Source: Prionace glauca
Lineage: Eukaryota > Chordata > Chondrichthyes > Carcharhiniformes > Carcharhinidae
Length of the DNA stretch: 64,000 nt
Assembly: GCA_037974335.1 (NCBI GenBank)
Contig: CM075724.1
Coordinates: forward strand, 62,398,470-62,462,469
Direction: 5' to 3'
The position numbers and the translations under genes are program-made. The notes under the pieces were generated by a model. It was not told the origin of the DNA, searched no databases, and saw only the letters and a list, made by a program, of their open reading frames with translations. Positions within the stretch are counted from its first letter, which is position 1; each line of letters starts with the position of its first letter. This document shows positions 11,780-22,711 of the stretch, piece by piece.

Positions 11780-11917
11780 TCAACTTCTTTCTTTCTTTGT
11801 CACGTTCACTTCAGCATACAATGCGCGTTTGTTTTGTTTAAGTTTTGATGGGTCCTTGGAATCAGTAAGCTGCAAGGCGACATAAGTCAGCTTGTTATCT
11901 CCACCTCTTTGTTTAGT
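11780..11917 (-). CDS. Terminal cytoplasmic exon gamma-2 (far copy), two tyrosine motifs
   Basis: Splice acceptor TTACTTTCACAG then 45 codons and TGA, phase 0 at its start. Motifs: LTYVAL (tyrosine 12, a canonical inhibitory motif) and ALYAEV (tyrosine 34, with A at -2, so weaker). It is a homologue of gamma-1 at 25302-25445: both begin TKQ, share GDNKLTY and YAEVN, and keep 22-23 residues between the two tyrosines. The reading frame is intact despite clear divergence, and most differences from gamma-1 spare the tyrosine motifs, which suggests it was under selection for some time after duplication. No Ig or membrane exons were found with this copy, so it is either a downstream alternative tail of the receptor gene or a recent relic. 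Confidence 0.75.
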   Translation of the reverse strand, partial: TKQRGGDNKLTYVALQLTDSKDPSKLKQNKRALYAEVNVTKKERS

Positions 11918-12453
11918 CTGTGAAAGTAACATTTAATATCACCGTAAATCCATCGTCCAATCATTATTGAGACAGTTGACATTTTAACGAAAGAATTACA
12001 AAGGAAATGAATTTCCTTTCATTAGTTCCAATTTCAGATTGTAATCAGATTTTGGACCGGCTTCCTTTCCCTTCTCTGCAGCCCTCCCCCAAATCTTGCT
12101 GAAATTCCATTTGAACTTCCACGTAAAATGAGTTCGCCTGTTCATATAGCTCATTGAAGAAAGCAGATTAATTATTTGACTAAAATAGAAAAAGTAATTC
12201 CATGCTGCTCTGTTAAAGCTGTTAGGAAAGCTGACAGTACACAAGATTAATTTAAGGCCCAATTGTCTGAACACCGACAGCCGCGCCTTACCGCCATTCC
12301 CACTAATCTCCCGATCTCTGGGACATGAGGCAAAAATGACGAATTTGTTTGCAATCAGCCGAGAGAGCACAGTTGGGAGATGAAGCAAGAACCTTCCCAT
12401 TTCCTACATCTCAGTGTCGTATCACATAATATTGATGCCATTACAGTAAATGA

Positions 12454-12570
12454 CTAAAGATCTACCTGGGAATATACAATACTTTCCTCCCTCTGTCTGG
12501 GGTTCTCCTTTTTCCTGGTGTCAATTTTGACTGTAGCATAGGCCAGGCTGTTGTCAGTGTCGTGTTTTAT
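12454..12570 (-). CDS. Cytoplasmic exon beta-2 (far copy), two ITIMs
   Basis: Acceptor TATCTATTTTACAG, phase 0, 35 codons to a donor CAG|GTAGAT at 12466/12465. If the donor is ignored, the frame continues VDL and stops at 12454, so this exon may be internal or terminal. Motifs: LAYATV (tyrosine 11) and IVYSQ (tyrosine 33), which becomes IVYSQV on read-through. Rich in K, R and E between the motifs, like other receptor tails. Its counterpart in the near copy (26945-27050) has lost the first motif. Context: it sits between alpha-2 and gamma-2 on the minus strand in the order expected for a SIRP-type tail. Confidence 0.7.
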   Translation of the reverse strand: MKHDTDNSLAYATVKIDTRKKENPRQREESIVYSQVDL

Positions 12571-12839
12571 CTGTAAAATAGATATTTTCCACATGTAGTT
12601 GATGAATTTCTTGTTTCGTAGTTTGGGACATGTACTATTCCAGGCAGACGGGAAAAAGAAACGTGGATAATATTGACTGATTTTTGTGTTAAACCCGCAG
12701 CCAGATTTGCTATTTCCAACCAAGTCAGTAGGAGAAATGTCAATTGATAAAGACTTGTTGAAATCTGTCCCATAAGGACAAAACTTTCCCAATCCCCTCA
12801 GATTCTGAACAATTAATCAATATATTGTCATGTATGGTC

Positions 12840-13090
12840 ATATCATACAGTGCCATTCGGCCGATAGAGTCTGCACCCACCACAATCGCACCCAGGTTCT
12901 ATCCTCTTAAATCCACCTAATCCCCGGTAATTAACTTAACCTGCACGTCTCTGAATTGTAGGAGAAAACTAAAGTAGCCGGAGGAAACCTACGCCAACGT
13001 GGGGAGAATATGAACTTACAAACTCCACATAGACAGTTACCCGATTGAACCCGGCACCTGGCGTTGTAAGGCAGCGGTGCTGACCATCCA
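12840..13090 (-). mobile_element. V-SINE type SINE
   Basis: Full-length reverse copy: starts GCCATTCGGCCGATAGAGTC (tail end) and runs through the core (GGAGGAAACCTACGCCAACG, AACTCCACATAGACAG) to the B and A box region (GAACCCGGCACCTGGCGTTG, GCAGCGGTGCTGAC). Lies in the intron between beta-2 and alpha-2. Confidence 0.85.
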
Positions 13091-13126
13091 GTTTGAGTAT
13101 CTTTCATCTCAATCCGTCAGTCCTAC

Positions 13127-13237
13127 CTTAGAATAGATGGTGTGCTATTTGTTGTGTCTCAGTTTGGAGGGGCCCTTTTCTTCTCACAGGCTCAGAGTAG
13201 CGTAGGCGGCAATGTTCTCACCTGGCCTTTGTCTAAC
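13127..13237 (-). pseudogene. Cytoplasmic exon alpha-2 (far copy), broken
   Basis: Same length (111 bases, 37 codons), same phase (0-0) and same borders (acceptor TATTTTTACAG, donor AAG|GTAGGA) as intact exon alpha-1 at 27296-27406. It keeps AYATL and HTIYS, but codon 18 is TGA (13184-13186) and codon 31 is TAG (13145-13147). Splice sites survive, so if included it would cut the tail after the first motif; otherwise it must be skipped. This is host sequence, not a mobile element. Confidence 0.8.
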
Positions 13238-13504
13238 CTGTAAAAATAAGGCCGAAAATATTGAAAGCGGCGAGTCTGTCTCTATAGCCAGCTACTGTCA
13301 ATTCTAATTAATTCTGTCAATGTAAATATGCAGATAGTAAAAGATAAAACTAGCTTGCAAGTGCACTCTCTCCCTTCTCGACTGTTATATCCAATATCGA
13401 ACCAATAGGGCGGAGAGTATTTGTGTAATCAGTTCAAGGGATGTTGCCTTCGCTGGCTAAGCTAACATATATTGACAGTCGATAATTGCCTTTGAACCGC
13501 TCCA

Positions 13505-13770
13505 GTCGGTGCGTCCCTCGTGTTTTTAGGGAAGTACTTCTAGGATTCTGACTCAATGACAGTGAAGGAACTGCGAAATTTTTCCAAGCCAGGGTTTTCA
13601 ATGGTTTAGAGGGGAACTTCAACGTGGTGTTCCTATATATCTGGCAGCTTTGAGATAGGGCGAGTTGGTGCTGCTGGAAAGCGAGATCAGTCGGAAAGAA
13701 AAGCAAAACTTCTTCAGATAGGCATTCCTGGAAGATAAGTGTCACTGAAGTAAACATTAAGATAAAGACA
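13505..13770 (-). mobile_element. LINE-J fragment, 3' part
   Basis: Reverse-strand remnant: TCAATGACAGTGAAGGAACT, GAGGGGAACTTCAACGTGGT. It continues at 13973 after a palindromic repeat. Confidence 0.55.
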
Positions 13771-13972
13771 AAATATTGCAATGTTGGAATCTGAAACAAA
13801 ATCAGAAAAGACTGGAAAATCTCAGTAGGTCTGACAGCATCTGTGGAGAGTGAATAGAACGTTGGCTCTATTCTGTTTCCACTGACGCTGTCAGACCTGC
13901 TGAGATTTCCAGCATTTTCTGTTTTTGTCTCAGATTCCAGCAGCCACAGTATTTTACTTTTAGTTTTTGGGC
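13771..13972. repeat. Palindromic (foldback) interspersed repeat
   Basis: Arms AAAATATTGCAATGTTGGAA ... CTCAGTAGGTCTGACAGCAT and CGCTGTCAGACCTGCTGAGA ... CAGATTCCAGCAGCCACAGT are inverse complements. Related remnants at 35610-35670, 37310-37510 and 38985-39090. It splits a LINE-J copy. Class unknown. Confidence 0.8.
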
Positions 13973-14335
13973 CGAATATCCGCTGTCCTTGTCCTTTTAG
14001 ATGACAGTGGTCGTGAGTTTGGAAGGTGCTGTCTACGAAGCCTTAATGCATTCCCGCAATGTATCTTGCAAAACTGCTGCCACTATGTGTAGGTGGTGGA
14101 GGAAGTTTTCTTTCTGGGTGGGTTGCCAATCAAACGCCCGCTTTGTCCTGGATGGTGTCGAGCTTCTTGAGTGTTGTTGAAATGCTCTCAGCCAGGCAAG
14201 TGAAAAGTATTCTATCACACTCCTCACTTGTGCGTTGTAGATTGTGCACCTGCTTTGGGGAGTCAGGAGGTGAGATACTTGCTGCTAGATTCTTAGCCGC
14301 TAACCTGCTCTAGTCGCTGCAATGTTTATGTAAAA
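13973..14335 (-). mobile_element. LINE-J fragment, upstream part
   Basis: GGTCGTGAGTTTGGAAGGTG, CTTTGTCCTGGATGGTGTCG, GAGCTTCTTGAGTGTTGTTG, in reverse orientation, match the LINE-J coding stretch at 29880-30010. Joined in order with 13505-13770. Confidence 0.7.
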
Positions 14336-14339
14336 ATGT

Positions 14340-14480
14340 AATAAACATAAGAATGTAACAACGAGGAACAGGAATAGTCAATTTAGCAACTTTGACATTC
14401 AATATGATCATGGCTGATTTCATTTCAGCCTCATCTGCACCTTTCTACCCATTCCCCATAACCATTCATCAGTGGGAGCA
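14340..14480 (-). mobile_element. CR1 LINE 3' end
   Basis: AACATAAGAATGTAACAACG then AATATGATCATGGCTGATTT and CCCATTCCCCATAACC: reverse CR1 3' terminus, short. Confidence 0.65.
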
Positions 14481-14489
14481 AACCATGTG

Positions 14490-16200
14490 ACACACTACCA
14501 GTTACAGTTTGCCAAACAGAAAAAGGCCCATTGTTCTCACTCTCTGTTCTCTGTTGGTTAGCAAATCCTCGATCCAAACTAATATATTACCCCTAACCCC
14601 ATTTTACCATCTGTATTAATCTTTTGTGTGGCATCTTATCAAATGCATTCTGAAAGTCCAGATATACCATACTTATAGGATCTCCCTTAACAATCTCATC
14701 TTTCAAGAGTTAGTTAAACATGATTTACTCTTCTTAAAAACATGCTGGATTGAGAAACTCTGATGGATTGAGTTTTGATTTTCCAAATGTCCCTTAACTA
14801 CTTTCTTAATAATGGATTTCAATAATTTTCTAATGACAGACGTTAAACTAACTGGTTTACAAGTTTCTACTGTTTATATTTCTACATTTTTGAACAAAGG
14901 TGTTACATTAGCCTTTTCCCAATCTCCTACAATCCCTACATTGGAGAAGAAGGCCATTTGGTCCATTGATTTTGCACCAAGTCTCTGACAGAGCATCTTA
15001 TCCTGGCCAACCCCCATTCATATTCCCATAACCCCATGTATTTACCATGCTAATGCCCCTAAACTACACATCCTGGGACACCTAGAGAAAATGTAGCATG
15101 ACCTATCCACCTAATCCACTGGAACTTTTCCAGAATCCAGGGAATTTTGGAACTTCAAACCAATGCCTCCACTATCTCTGCTGTCACTCCCTTTAAGATG
15201 TAAGTCATCATGCCCTGGAGAATTGTTTGCCTTTAATCACAATAGTTCACTCAGTACTTTTTCTCCAGTGAAGGTAATTATTTTAAATTCCTCCTTTTGA
15301 ACCATCACCGCATTACCTGTTAATATTGGTGTGGCTCTAGCCTCCTGCACTGTGAAAAACGGGACAAAGTATTGATTTAGTGTTACTACCATTTCCGTAT
15401 TCTCCATTATTAACCCCTCAGTCTTGTCCTTTAAGGAATCAACACTGTCTTTAGCTACTCTCTTCCTTGTTATGTAGTTACAGAATCATTTCCTCTCCAT
15501 GTTATATTTGCACTGGATTTGCTGCCATGTAGACATATGGCTGGTCTAGTTCAGTTTTTGGCTAATGTTTTAAATATAGAACCCAGAGCGCTTGATAAAT
15601 TTATCTGCATTTAAAATTGTCACTATTTGGAACAATGCAACCTTCGGAGATCTGTGGATATGAGCCCCAAGATCTCCCTGTTCGTCCACGTTCCTCAGAA
15701 CCCTGCTGTTGACCCTGTAATCCGCATTCAAACTTGTCCTACCAAAATGAATCACTTCACACTTATCAGGATTAAACCCCATCTGCCACTTTTCAGCGCA
15801 GTTCTGCATCCTATCAATGTCTCTTTGCAGCCTTCAAGAGCCCTCCATCTCATCCAGTACTCTTGGTATTAGCAGCAGATTTACTGACCTATCGTTCAGC
15901 CCCCTCTTCCAAGTCATTGATAAAAATCACAAATAGCAGAGAACCCAGCCCTGATCCCTGTGGTACACTGTTGGTAACTGGCCTCCAGTCTGAAAATTTT
16001 CCATCCACCATCACCCTGTGTCTTCTATGAGATAGCCAGTTACTTATCCAATTGGCCAAATTTACTTCTATTCCACACCTCATTACTTTCTTTATGAGCT
16101 TACCAAAGGGAACCTTGCCAAACACCTTCCTAAAATCCATGTAGATGACAGATGCTCTACCTTCATCTACACACTTAGTTACTACCTCAAAGAACTTGAT
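14490..16200 (-). mobile_element. Old CR1 LINE internal region
   Basis: Reverse CR1 reverse transcriptase in pieces. 15890-16200 reads [40 protein letters not shown] and [16 protein letters not shown]; 15570-15800 reads GFNPDKCEVIHFG. 14555-14930 is another stretch (TTTGTGTGGCATCTTATCAA). A SINE fragment sits at 14935-15125. More than one CR1 subfamily may be stacked here. Confidence 0.7.
14935..15125 (-). mobile_element. V-SINE fragment in CR1
   Basis: AGAAGGCCATTTGGTCCATT ... CATAACCCCATGTATTTACC ... CATCCTGGGACACC: tail half of the SINE in reverse. Confidence 0.65.
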
Positions 16201-16204
16201 GTTG

Positions 16205-16510
16205 CCTATTGTTACTAATTGTGGTCTGTGAGTTAGGAAGTTCAGGATCCAGTCGCAGACAGAGATGCCGAGGCCTAGGCCAGAGTTTGGAGATAAGTTT
16301 TGTGGGAATAATAGTATTGAAGGCTGAGCTGTAGACAATAAATAGGAGTTTGGCATAGGTGTCCTTGTTGTTCAGGTGTTCCAGGGTTGAGTGCAGCGCC
16401 AGGGAGATGGTCTCTCTGTGAACCTGTTGTGGTTGTAGGCAAACTATAGTGGATCCAGGTAGTCCAGGAGGCTGGAATTGATTTGTGCCATGACTAGCCT
16501 TTCAAAGAAC
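16205..16510 (-). mobile_element. L2-like LINE fragment
   Basis: The frame reads [17 protein letters not shown] then [20 protein letters not shown], the YSSAFNT ... LC(N/D)WLLDFL(T)xRPQ block of L2-clade reverse transcriptase. Followed on the plus strand by CATGACTAGCCTTTCAAAGA, another common L2 word. Confidence 0.6.
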
Positions 16511-17509
16511 TTCATATTGATTGCATAGGGCCAAAAGCAAGATTAAAGCCAGAAACTTCAGCACTTGTGTGATTTTTGTAGAAGTTAGAGGAAAGAGAAA
16601 TGGTAACATTCTGAAAGAGCCATAGAGATGCAAAAAGGTGTATTCATGTGTTTTTTCATTATAGAAAGATGATTTTAAGGTGAAATGTGAAGAATTGATG
16701 AGCATGCTAGAGTCTCTTGACCTTAGCCTCAGGGATCTTGGTGATAAATCTTTAATGGGAACAAGCTGCAGCCATAACAGTGGAGAACAATTCAAGCGAG
16801 TTTTGCAAAGATTAAAGAGGAATCAGGCAAAAATGTTTTCTCCCCCTTTTTTAAAAACTTTGTTTATATAGTGAAAATATTCTTGAGCTTGCTGAAATTA
16901 GTTGGCAGTTACAACGTTATTATGCACCAATGATCCTGTTCTTATTCCTGACTCTGAAGAGAAGCTGAAAGATTTTGGATTGAGCTCAGTGAAAGTGAGA
17001 AGGGATGAGCATAAACTGTATAAATGTTTAGCAGTGTCCAAATAGAGAATCAGTACAACCAAGAAATGAGACAAAGGATGCAGTGGTTGAAGATGCATTT
17101 CAAAACTCCAAATTAGCTGTGAAAACAAAGCTGAGAATCTTGGAATACTATAACATAATTGTCATAAGGAGTGCATGTTAGACCATTAGTGAAGCACTGC
17201 AGAGTTTTTTTTGATGAATAATGAAAATCTCTGGCTATGTTGGACAAAGAAGAGATAATCGTTTAAATGAGACGAAAAGAACTCTGCTGCCCAAAATGAG
17301 GAATGTTGGAATATCCTGGGCATGTAATAAAAACATGATTGAGAAGTTTTGCAATGGGGAATGCAGGTGATAAAAGTGAGATAAACAAAACTATAACTTT
17401 AAAAAGCCTTTCAAATCAGATGAATGAGGATGATCCACATCCCTTGAGCCAGATGAATGTAAAGGTCTGTGGTCGTGAATGTCCTCTTAAAGCATGGTAC
17501 CCGAAGACA
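16511..17509. other. No recognisable feature
   Basis: About 1 kb of AT-rich sequence between repeats; no exon or repeat I can support. Confidence 0.35.
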
Positions 17510-17930
17510 GATTTTTAAGTTTGTTTATTAGTGTCACAATCACAGTGAAGTTACTGTGAAAATCCCCTAGTTGCCACAAGCTGGTTCCTGTTCACTGATG
17601 AAGCATTCAACATCCCTTTCAGCTCATCCTCCCATTCCGCTTCATCTGATCTGCAAATTTGGAGATGTTGTATTTGGCTCCATCTAAATTCATTAATATA
17701 CATTGTGAATAGTTGGGGTCCTAGCACTGATCTGTGTGGTACTGTTATACTGTAACAGTACACTGAGGAAGAACTTAGCATGACCAACTAACCTATCAAG
17801 TTTTTTGGACTATAGGAGGAGAGTGGAACTTCTGGAGGAAACCTGTGCAGACTCTGCACAGACAGTGACCCAACCCAGGGTCCCTGCTTCTGTGAGGCAG
17901 CCATGCTAAGCACCACCACCATGCATTATG
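17510..17930 (-). mobile_element. V-SINE copy split by a CR1 fragment
   Basis: Outer parts GTGTCACAATCACAGTGAAG, GTGAAAATCCCCTAGTTGCC and TAGGAGGAGAGTGGAACTTC ... GGGTCCCTGCTTCTGTGAGG ... are a reverse SINE. The middle, about 17590-17750, is a reverse CR1 RT piece (GCAAATTTGGAGATGTTGTA, GAATAGTTGGGGTCCTAGCA). Confidence 0.75.
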
Positions 17931-17999
17931 AGGGAGAGCCTGATGTCAGTAGAGGGGAAAAACTTGAGTCCAGTTGTCCAGGTTAAAATAACAATACTT

Positions 18000-19105
18000 G
18001 GAAAACCATGGCAGAATTAGACAGTGTGGATTTATGAGGGAAAGGATGCTTGACAAATCAACTGGAATTCTTTGAGCATGTAACTAGTAGAGTTGATGAT
18101 GGGGAGCCAGTGCGTGTGGTTTATTTCCATTTTCAGAACACTTATAATAGTTAAATACATGGGATTGCAGCTAAGGGTATTGAGATGGATAGGAAACTCA
18201 TTAGCAGACAGTGGAAATAGATTTCTTTCTAAATGGCAGGCAGTGACTCGTGTGGTATCACAGGGATCAGTGCAAGGACCTAATGAGTCACAATTATATA
18301 TTAATGAATTTAGATGGAGCCAAGTACAATATCTCCCCATTTACAGATGAGATGAAGTTGGATGGCAGGATGAGCTGAGGGATGTAAAATGCTTCATCAT
18401 TATGATTTGGATAAGCTGAATGAGGTGGGCAAATGTATGGCAGATGCAGTATAATGTGAATAAATGTGAGGTTATCCCCTGTGGTAGCAAAAATGGGATG
18501 GCAGGTTATTATCTGGCTGTAAATTGAGAGGGAGGAAAGTGCAATGAGATCTGGGTGTCCTCCTGACACTGTCACTGAAAGAAAGGAAATGGTATGCTGG
18601 CCTTGGTGAGAGGATTTGAGGACAGGAGCTGGAATGTCTTGCTGCAATTATACAGGGCCTTGGTGAGGTCACAAGTGGAATATTGTGTGCAGTGTTGGTC
18701 TCCTAGTCTGAGAAAGAACATTCTTGCTGTACAGGGAATGCGGCAAAGATTTACAAGGCTGATTCCTGGGATGGTGGGACTGATGTCTGAGGAGCAGTTG
18801 AGCTCGGTAGGATTATATTTGCTGGACATCGGAAGAATGAGGGGTCAATCTCATAAATCTATAAAATTCTTGCAGGACACCATGGTGGGGGGAATCCAGA
18901 ACCAGGGATCATAGTCCAAAGATATGGGGCAAATCTTTTTTAAGACTGAAATGAGGAGTAATTTCTTCATGCAGAGAGGGAGGCCTATGACATTTAATAT
19001 CACAAAGCAATTGAGGCCAAAGCATTTTGTTCTCAAGAAGTTAGACTAATTGTTGGGCAAAGGGGGATCAAAGAGTATGGGGAAAGGTGGGATTGAGTTG
19101 GATGA
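18000..19105 (+). mobile_element. Old CR1 LINE (RT to 3' region)
   Basis: Forward, decayed: GSVQGPN and NEFRWSQ (RT block, about 18265-18320), then about 18594-18830 reads MLALVRGFEDRSWNVLLQLY and RSQVEYCVQCWSP and RFTRLIPGM, the CR1 C-terminal domain. Ends near a SINE at 19105. Confidence 0.8.
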
Positions 19106-19260
19106 TACAGCACAATGTTCAGCACTGCTGCCTCAGTGCCAGGGATAGGTTTCAATTTTGGCCGTGGGTTCTATCTGTGGAGTTTGCACAATCTCCCCAC
19201 ATCTGTGGGTTTCCTCCAGGTGCTCCAGTAGTTTGGATGTATTGATGTATTTGGATCCTT
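19105..19260 (+). mobile_element. V-SINE fragment
   Basis: TTCAGCACTGCTGCCTCAGT ... GTGGAGTTTGCACAATCTCC ... GGGTTTCCTCCAGGTGCTCC. Tail missing. Confidence 0.8.
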
Positions 19261-20329
19261 GCATCTTAAAAGTAAGACGCAGAGAGTGGGTCCTACTGGG
19301 GATCTACATGAAATATTGTGACAACATGTTGCATGTTTTTTTGTCAGCATGATTGACTTATTTACAAGCTAACTGTATATTTGAGCAAATCAAACTTTTC
19401 TTTCTTTGCCCTACTTACATTCGGGAACTGAGTAGACTATTTAACCCTGTAAACTTATTCCACTATTCAGTGATGTCATGACAGACCTACGACTGTACTC
19501 CGAATACAGGGCATTCTCTCTCATGCTCCACACTATTTGTTTAAATTTCTGTGAAGGGCCCTGTCCTTGAAATAGTGTGAAACTGAAGAGACATTCTGAT
19601 TTGGAAACTCCTTCTGAGATCATCCAGAATCTTCCTGTAGAATCCTTGCCTTCGCAAATTCAGCCCATTGTGTCTTGTGTGAATGGTTAATTGGACCTTC
19701 AGGTGAAAATTTTTCCTTTGTAAATTGCTGCAACTGTCAATAGGTAATAGAACGAGAGGGTTTCAGAGACTCGCAATCAACATGGTAAAGTGCATCTTAT
19801 GAGAATAAGGATTGAGAAAAAGTGTGGGTTGTGTCCAATCTGAACAAGATATAAAGATTAGGTTGTGGGGAAAAGTCCATTAAAGGGGAAAGTGTGGGAT
19901 CAAAAATTATTAGGTTTAATTTTGTGGCCAGTTAGTGAACTGTTAATATAAAAATCTCATGGGAATTTGACCTTTCACAAATGAAGTGATGTACTTTGTC
20001 CAGCAACTTGTGGCCATTCACAGTTTTGGGAATAGTTCTTCAATATCAAGTTGGCGGCCAATTTTCACATAAGCAGTGTGTATCAACCATTTGTTTTCCT
20101 TCCTGAATGTTGTCCCTATCAAAAGTTGCGATGTTTACATGAGCTGAGGGAGAGGACCCCTTTCAGTAAAGGGCATCTGTCCCCACCATCCTTTGTTCCT
20201 GTGACTCATTTTCTATGAAGAATTTGTTGACACTTTAAAACTATTCTTATTAGCATAGTATAACTGATTCTGGGGGATTCCAATGTGGGTTACATCAGCT
20301 GCTCAATTACATACAATTGGGCAGGCCTG
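19261..20329. other. Mostly unannotated; start of duplicated flank
   Basis: No exon or repeat recognised. The segmental duplication with 5.2-6.6 kb becomes clear at about 20.33 kb and may begin near 19.93 kb. Confidence 0.3.
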
Positions 20330-21220
20330 AAAATTACTGCAGCGTTCTTGAAATGATTTAATTAATGCCCATGTAATTAATTGCATTGTTCATATTTAAG
20401 AGAAAATCAATTTCTTCACAGTAAATGTTTACTCTTTTCAATATATCTCTTTTGAATTCTAGGTTTAATTTTATTTATAACTGAAGTTTATGAATATCTC
20501 AGACAATAACATGGTGGCCATCAAAACCCAGTTTCCCTGAACATTGACCATGGCTTCTATCAGCCATGGACTTGATCAGTTCTTCAAATCTAACCAGTGG
20601 CATTTTGTAGCACCTGCCCTGACTTGGCTGGTACTTCTGTTCAACTCTCCAATAAATGAAAACAAAGAACTACTGGCACATTTGTTTTAGAGAAGAAATG
20701 TTTCTTTCTGCTTGTGTAATTGTTGCATTTTCTACTTTATAAAATGGATAAAATAACTTTTCTGAGGGTTTTAATTGTTTAGAGATTTCACCCTGATCCT
20801 TTTGACTTTGTAATTGGATGTAGCACTCAATCTAGTAGGATGGGCATTTCACGGAATGGATTTTGTGGCTTTGAGTTCTGTGATAGAAAGTGTTTCACTG
20901 CTCCTCTTGCTGTCCAACACAAATCTCATACATATTTAGTCTTGTTTATGATCAGATCTGGGACTCATGGGATAAGATTTTAACTTTTATCTGTTTTGCA
21001 CAAATTAATGTTTTCTGCTCATTCCATGCGATTCAGATGTGTAAATGACCTGACTGTTGCTGGTTTGTGGGCTTGTCCAATTTGCCCCAATGCCTGCTGA
21101 GTATGATTTAAATTGTGTGAAGTATTTTAATCTTCAGAAAATTGCAATACTCAGAATCAGTGGGAACTACAGTAAATGCCAGATTGCAGGCAGTCATAAG
21201 GCTGTTTGCAGATCTTAAGT
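20330..21220. repeat. Non-coding block of tandem segmental duplication (near copy)
   Basis: Homologue of about 5560-6600. See the far copy for shared words. No open frame is conserved between the copies, so the block is likely 3' flank of the duplicated gene. Confidence 0.7.
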
Positions 21221-22194
21221 TTTTTTTAAAAAACATTGAGCCTTAAAACTGTAAAGCAATTTTACCAGCACTAAAGTATTGAGGTTAGCCTGGGCTGATT
21301 TTTTTAAAATTGTAATTCTGAATGGTAATGAACCAAACTCAGGTCTAGGGGTTTTGTGCTTCCAGTTGGTGGGACAACAGTTCATTTCTTACTAAATTTG
21401 CATGGGAAAGATGTTGAATTCTTTCTAAGCAAGAAATCTGGAAGTTAGAATATGAAAATTTTCGAATCATTATTGTCTGTTGTAGTTCAAGGCCCACTGT
21501 AACCTTGGTGACAAACGAGTCCTTGCCTGAAGTATCAACATTGAAAATAATATCTTGCCTGTCTTGAATCTGTACGTCCATAGTGTTGCACATCACACTG
21601 GCAGAATGGAATGCCAGAACATCACCTTTGGCAGATGCGGGATGCAGTTAATAGTGCTGTCAGTAGGATTGCTGTAATCCTATATAATTAAAATGCACTG
21701 GAAATGTTGCAGTGTATACAATGTTTTGCCTTAAAATTGGTTGGTGCCAGGAGAGAACTGTAAGGATCATAAAGTAAGTATGGGTCCATCACTAGTGGGA
21801 GTGATTTCAAAAAAATATTGTTTTAGTGTGCAGCACTTGACTTTATATAGTCCTGCTGGCATTTGATAAGACTATCACTGGTTTTGGTGTAGCTTTGCCA
21901 ACCTAGAAGAAATAAATAATTGGTTATACTTTTTGTGGTTACACTCCATCTCCTTGGCCCCTGTTTCTTAATATCTTTCCAATCCCCAACCGCCAAATAA
22001 AAACTTAAAACTGATCCTCATTTTCAGCAAAGTAGCCCTGTGGAATTTCATAATCTGTGTATACAATCCCTCTATTCTTCGTTATGGAACCTGACTATGG
22101 TTCCTGTATCTTCTGACCTATAGGAATTAATTGATTTACAATGTTTATGCACAAGGTTCACGAATGCTTAACCAGCTGGCACATTTTGTATCAC
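21221..22194. other. No gene supported
   Basis: A minus frame at 21345-21596 (83 codons, with SGKDSFVTKVTVGLELQQT) looks more protein-like than most, but I do not recognise it, and it has neither a supported start nor splice sites. Confidence 0.25.
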
Positions 22195-22475
22195 TGCAAT
22201 GAAAACTGTAGTGGTTACAGTGCTGTCTGTGCCAGGGCCCTACGTGTGATTCCTGTGATGGGTCACTGTGTGGAGTTTGCACATTCTCACAATGTCTATG
22301 CGGGTTTCTTCCAGATGCTCCGGTTTCCTCTCACACTCTAAAGATGTGCAGGTAGGTTGGACGTACTAAATTGCTCCATAGTGTCAGGGGGTTAGTAAGA
22401 TTATGAGATAGGTCCTGAATGGGATTGTGATTGGCTGCCTCCTGCACTGCAGGAATTCTATGACAGCACAGTTGG
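22195..22475 (+). mobile_element. V-SINE copy
   Basis: TGTGTGGAGTTTGCACATTC, GGTTTCTTCCAGATGCTCCG, AAAGATGTGCAGGTAGGTTG and the tail CACTGCAGGAATTCTATGAC. The head is diverged. Confidence 0.85.
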
Positions 22476-22711
22476 TGTCTGTTAGCTAAATTGTTTCCTT
22501 GATCCTGTTGGATCTTTGGGGTTGACTAACTGAACTGTACTTCCCTGGGAGCAGCACAAAAATGACGCAATTTTTTAGTAGTTGCTGTCTATAAAGTATT
22601 CTGACTAGACTAGTTATGTTTTCTCCTTTTTTAAAAGGTAGGATTATGTTGTTGCAGGCAATAGGCTTATCTGTCCCTCTCTTGAAACTGGATAAATTAT
22701 TCTTGGGCTAC

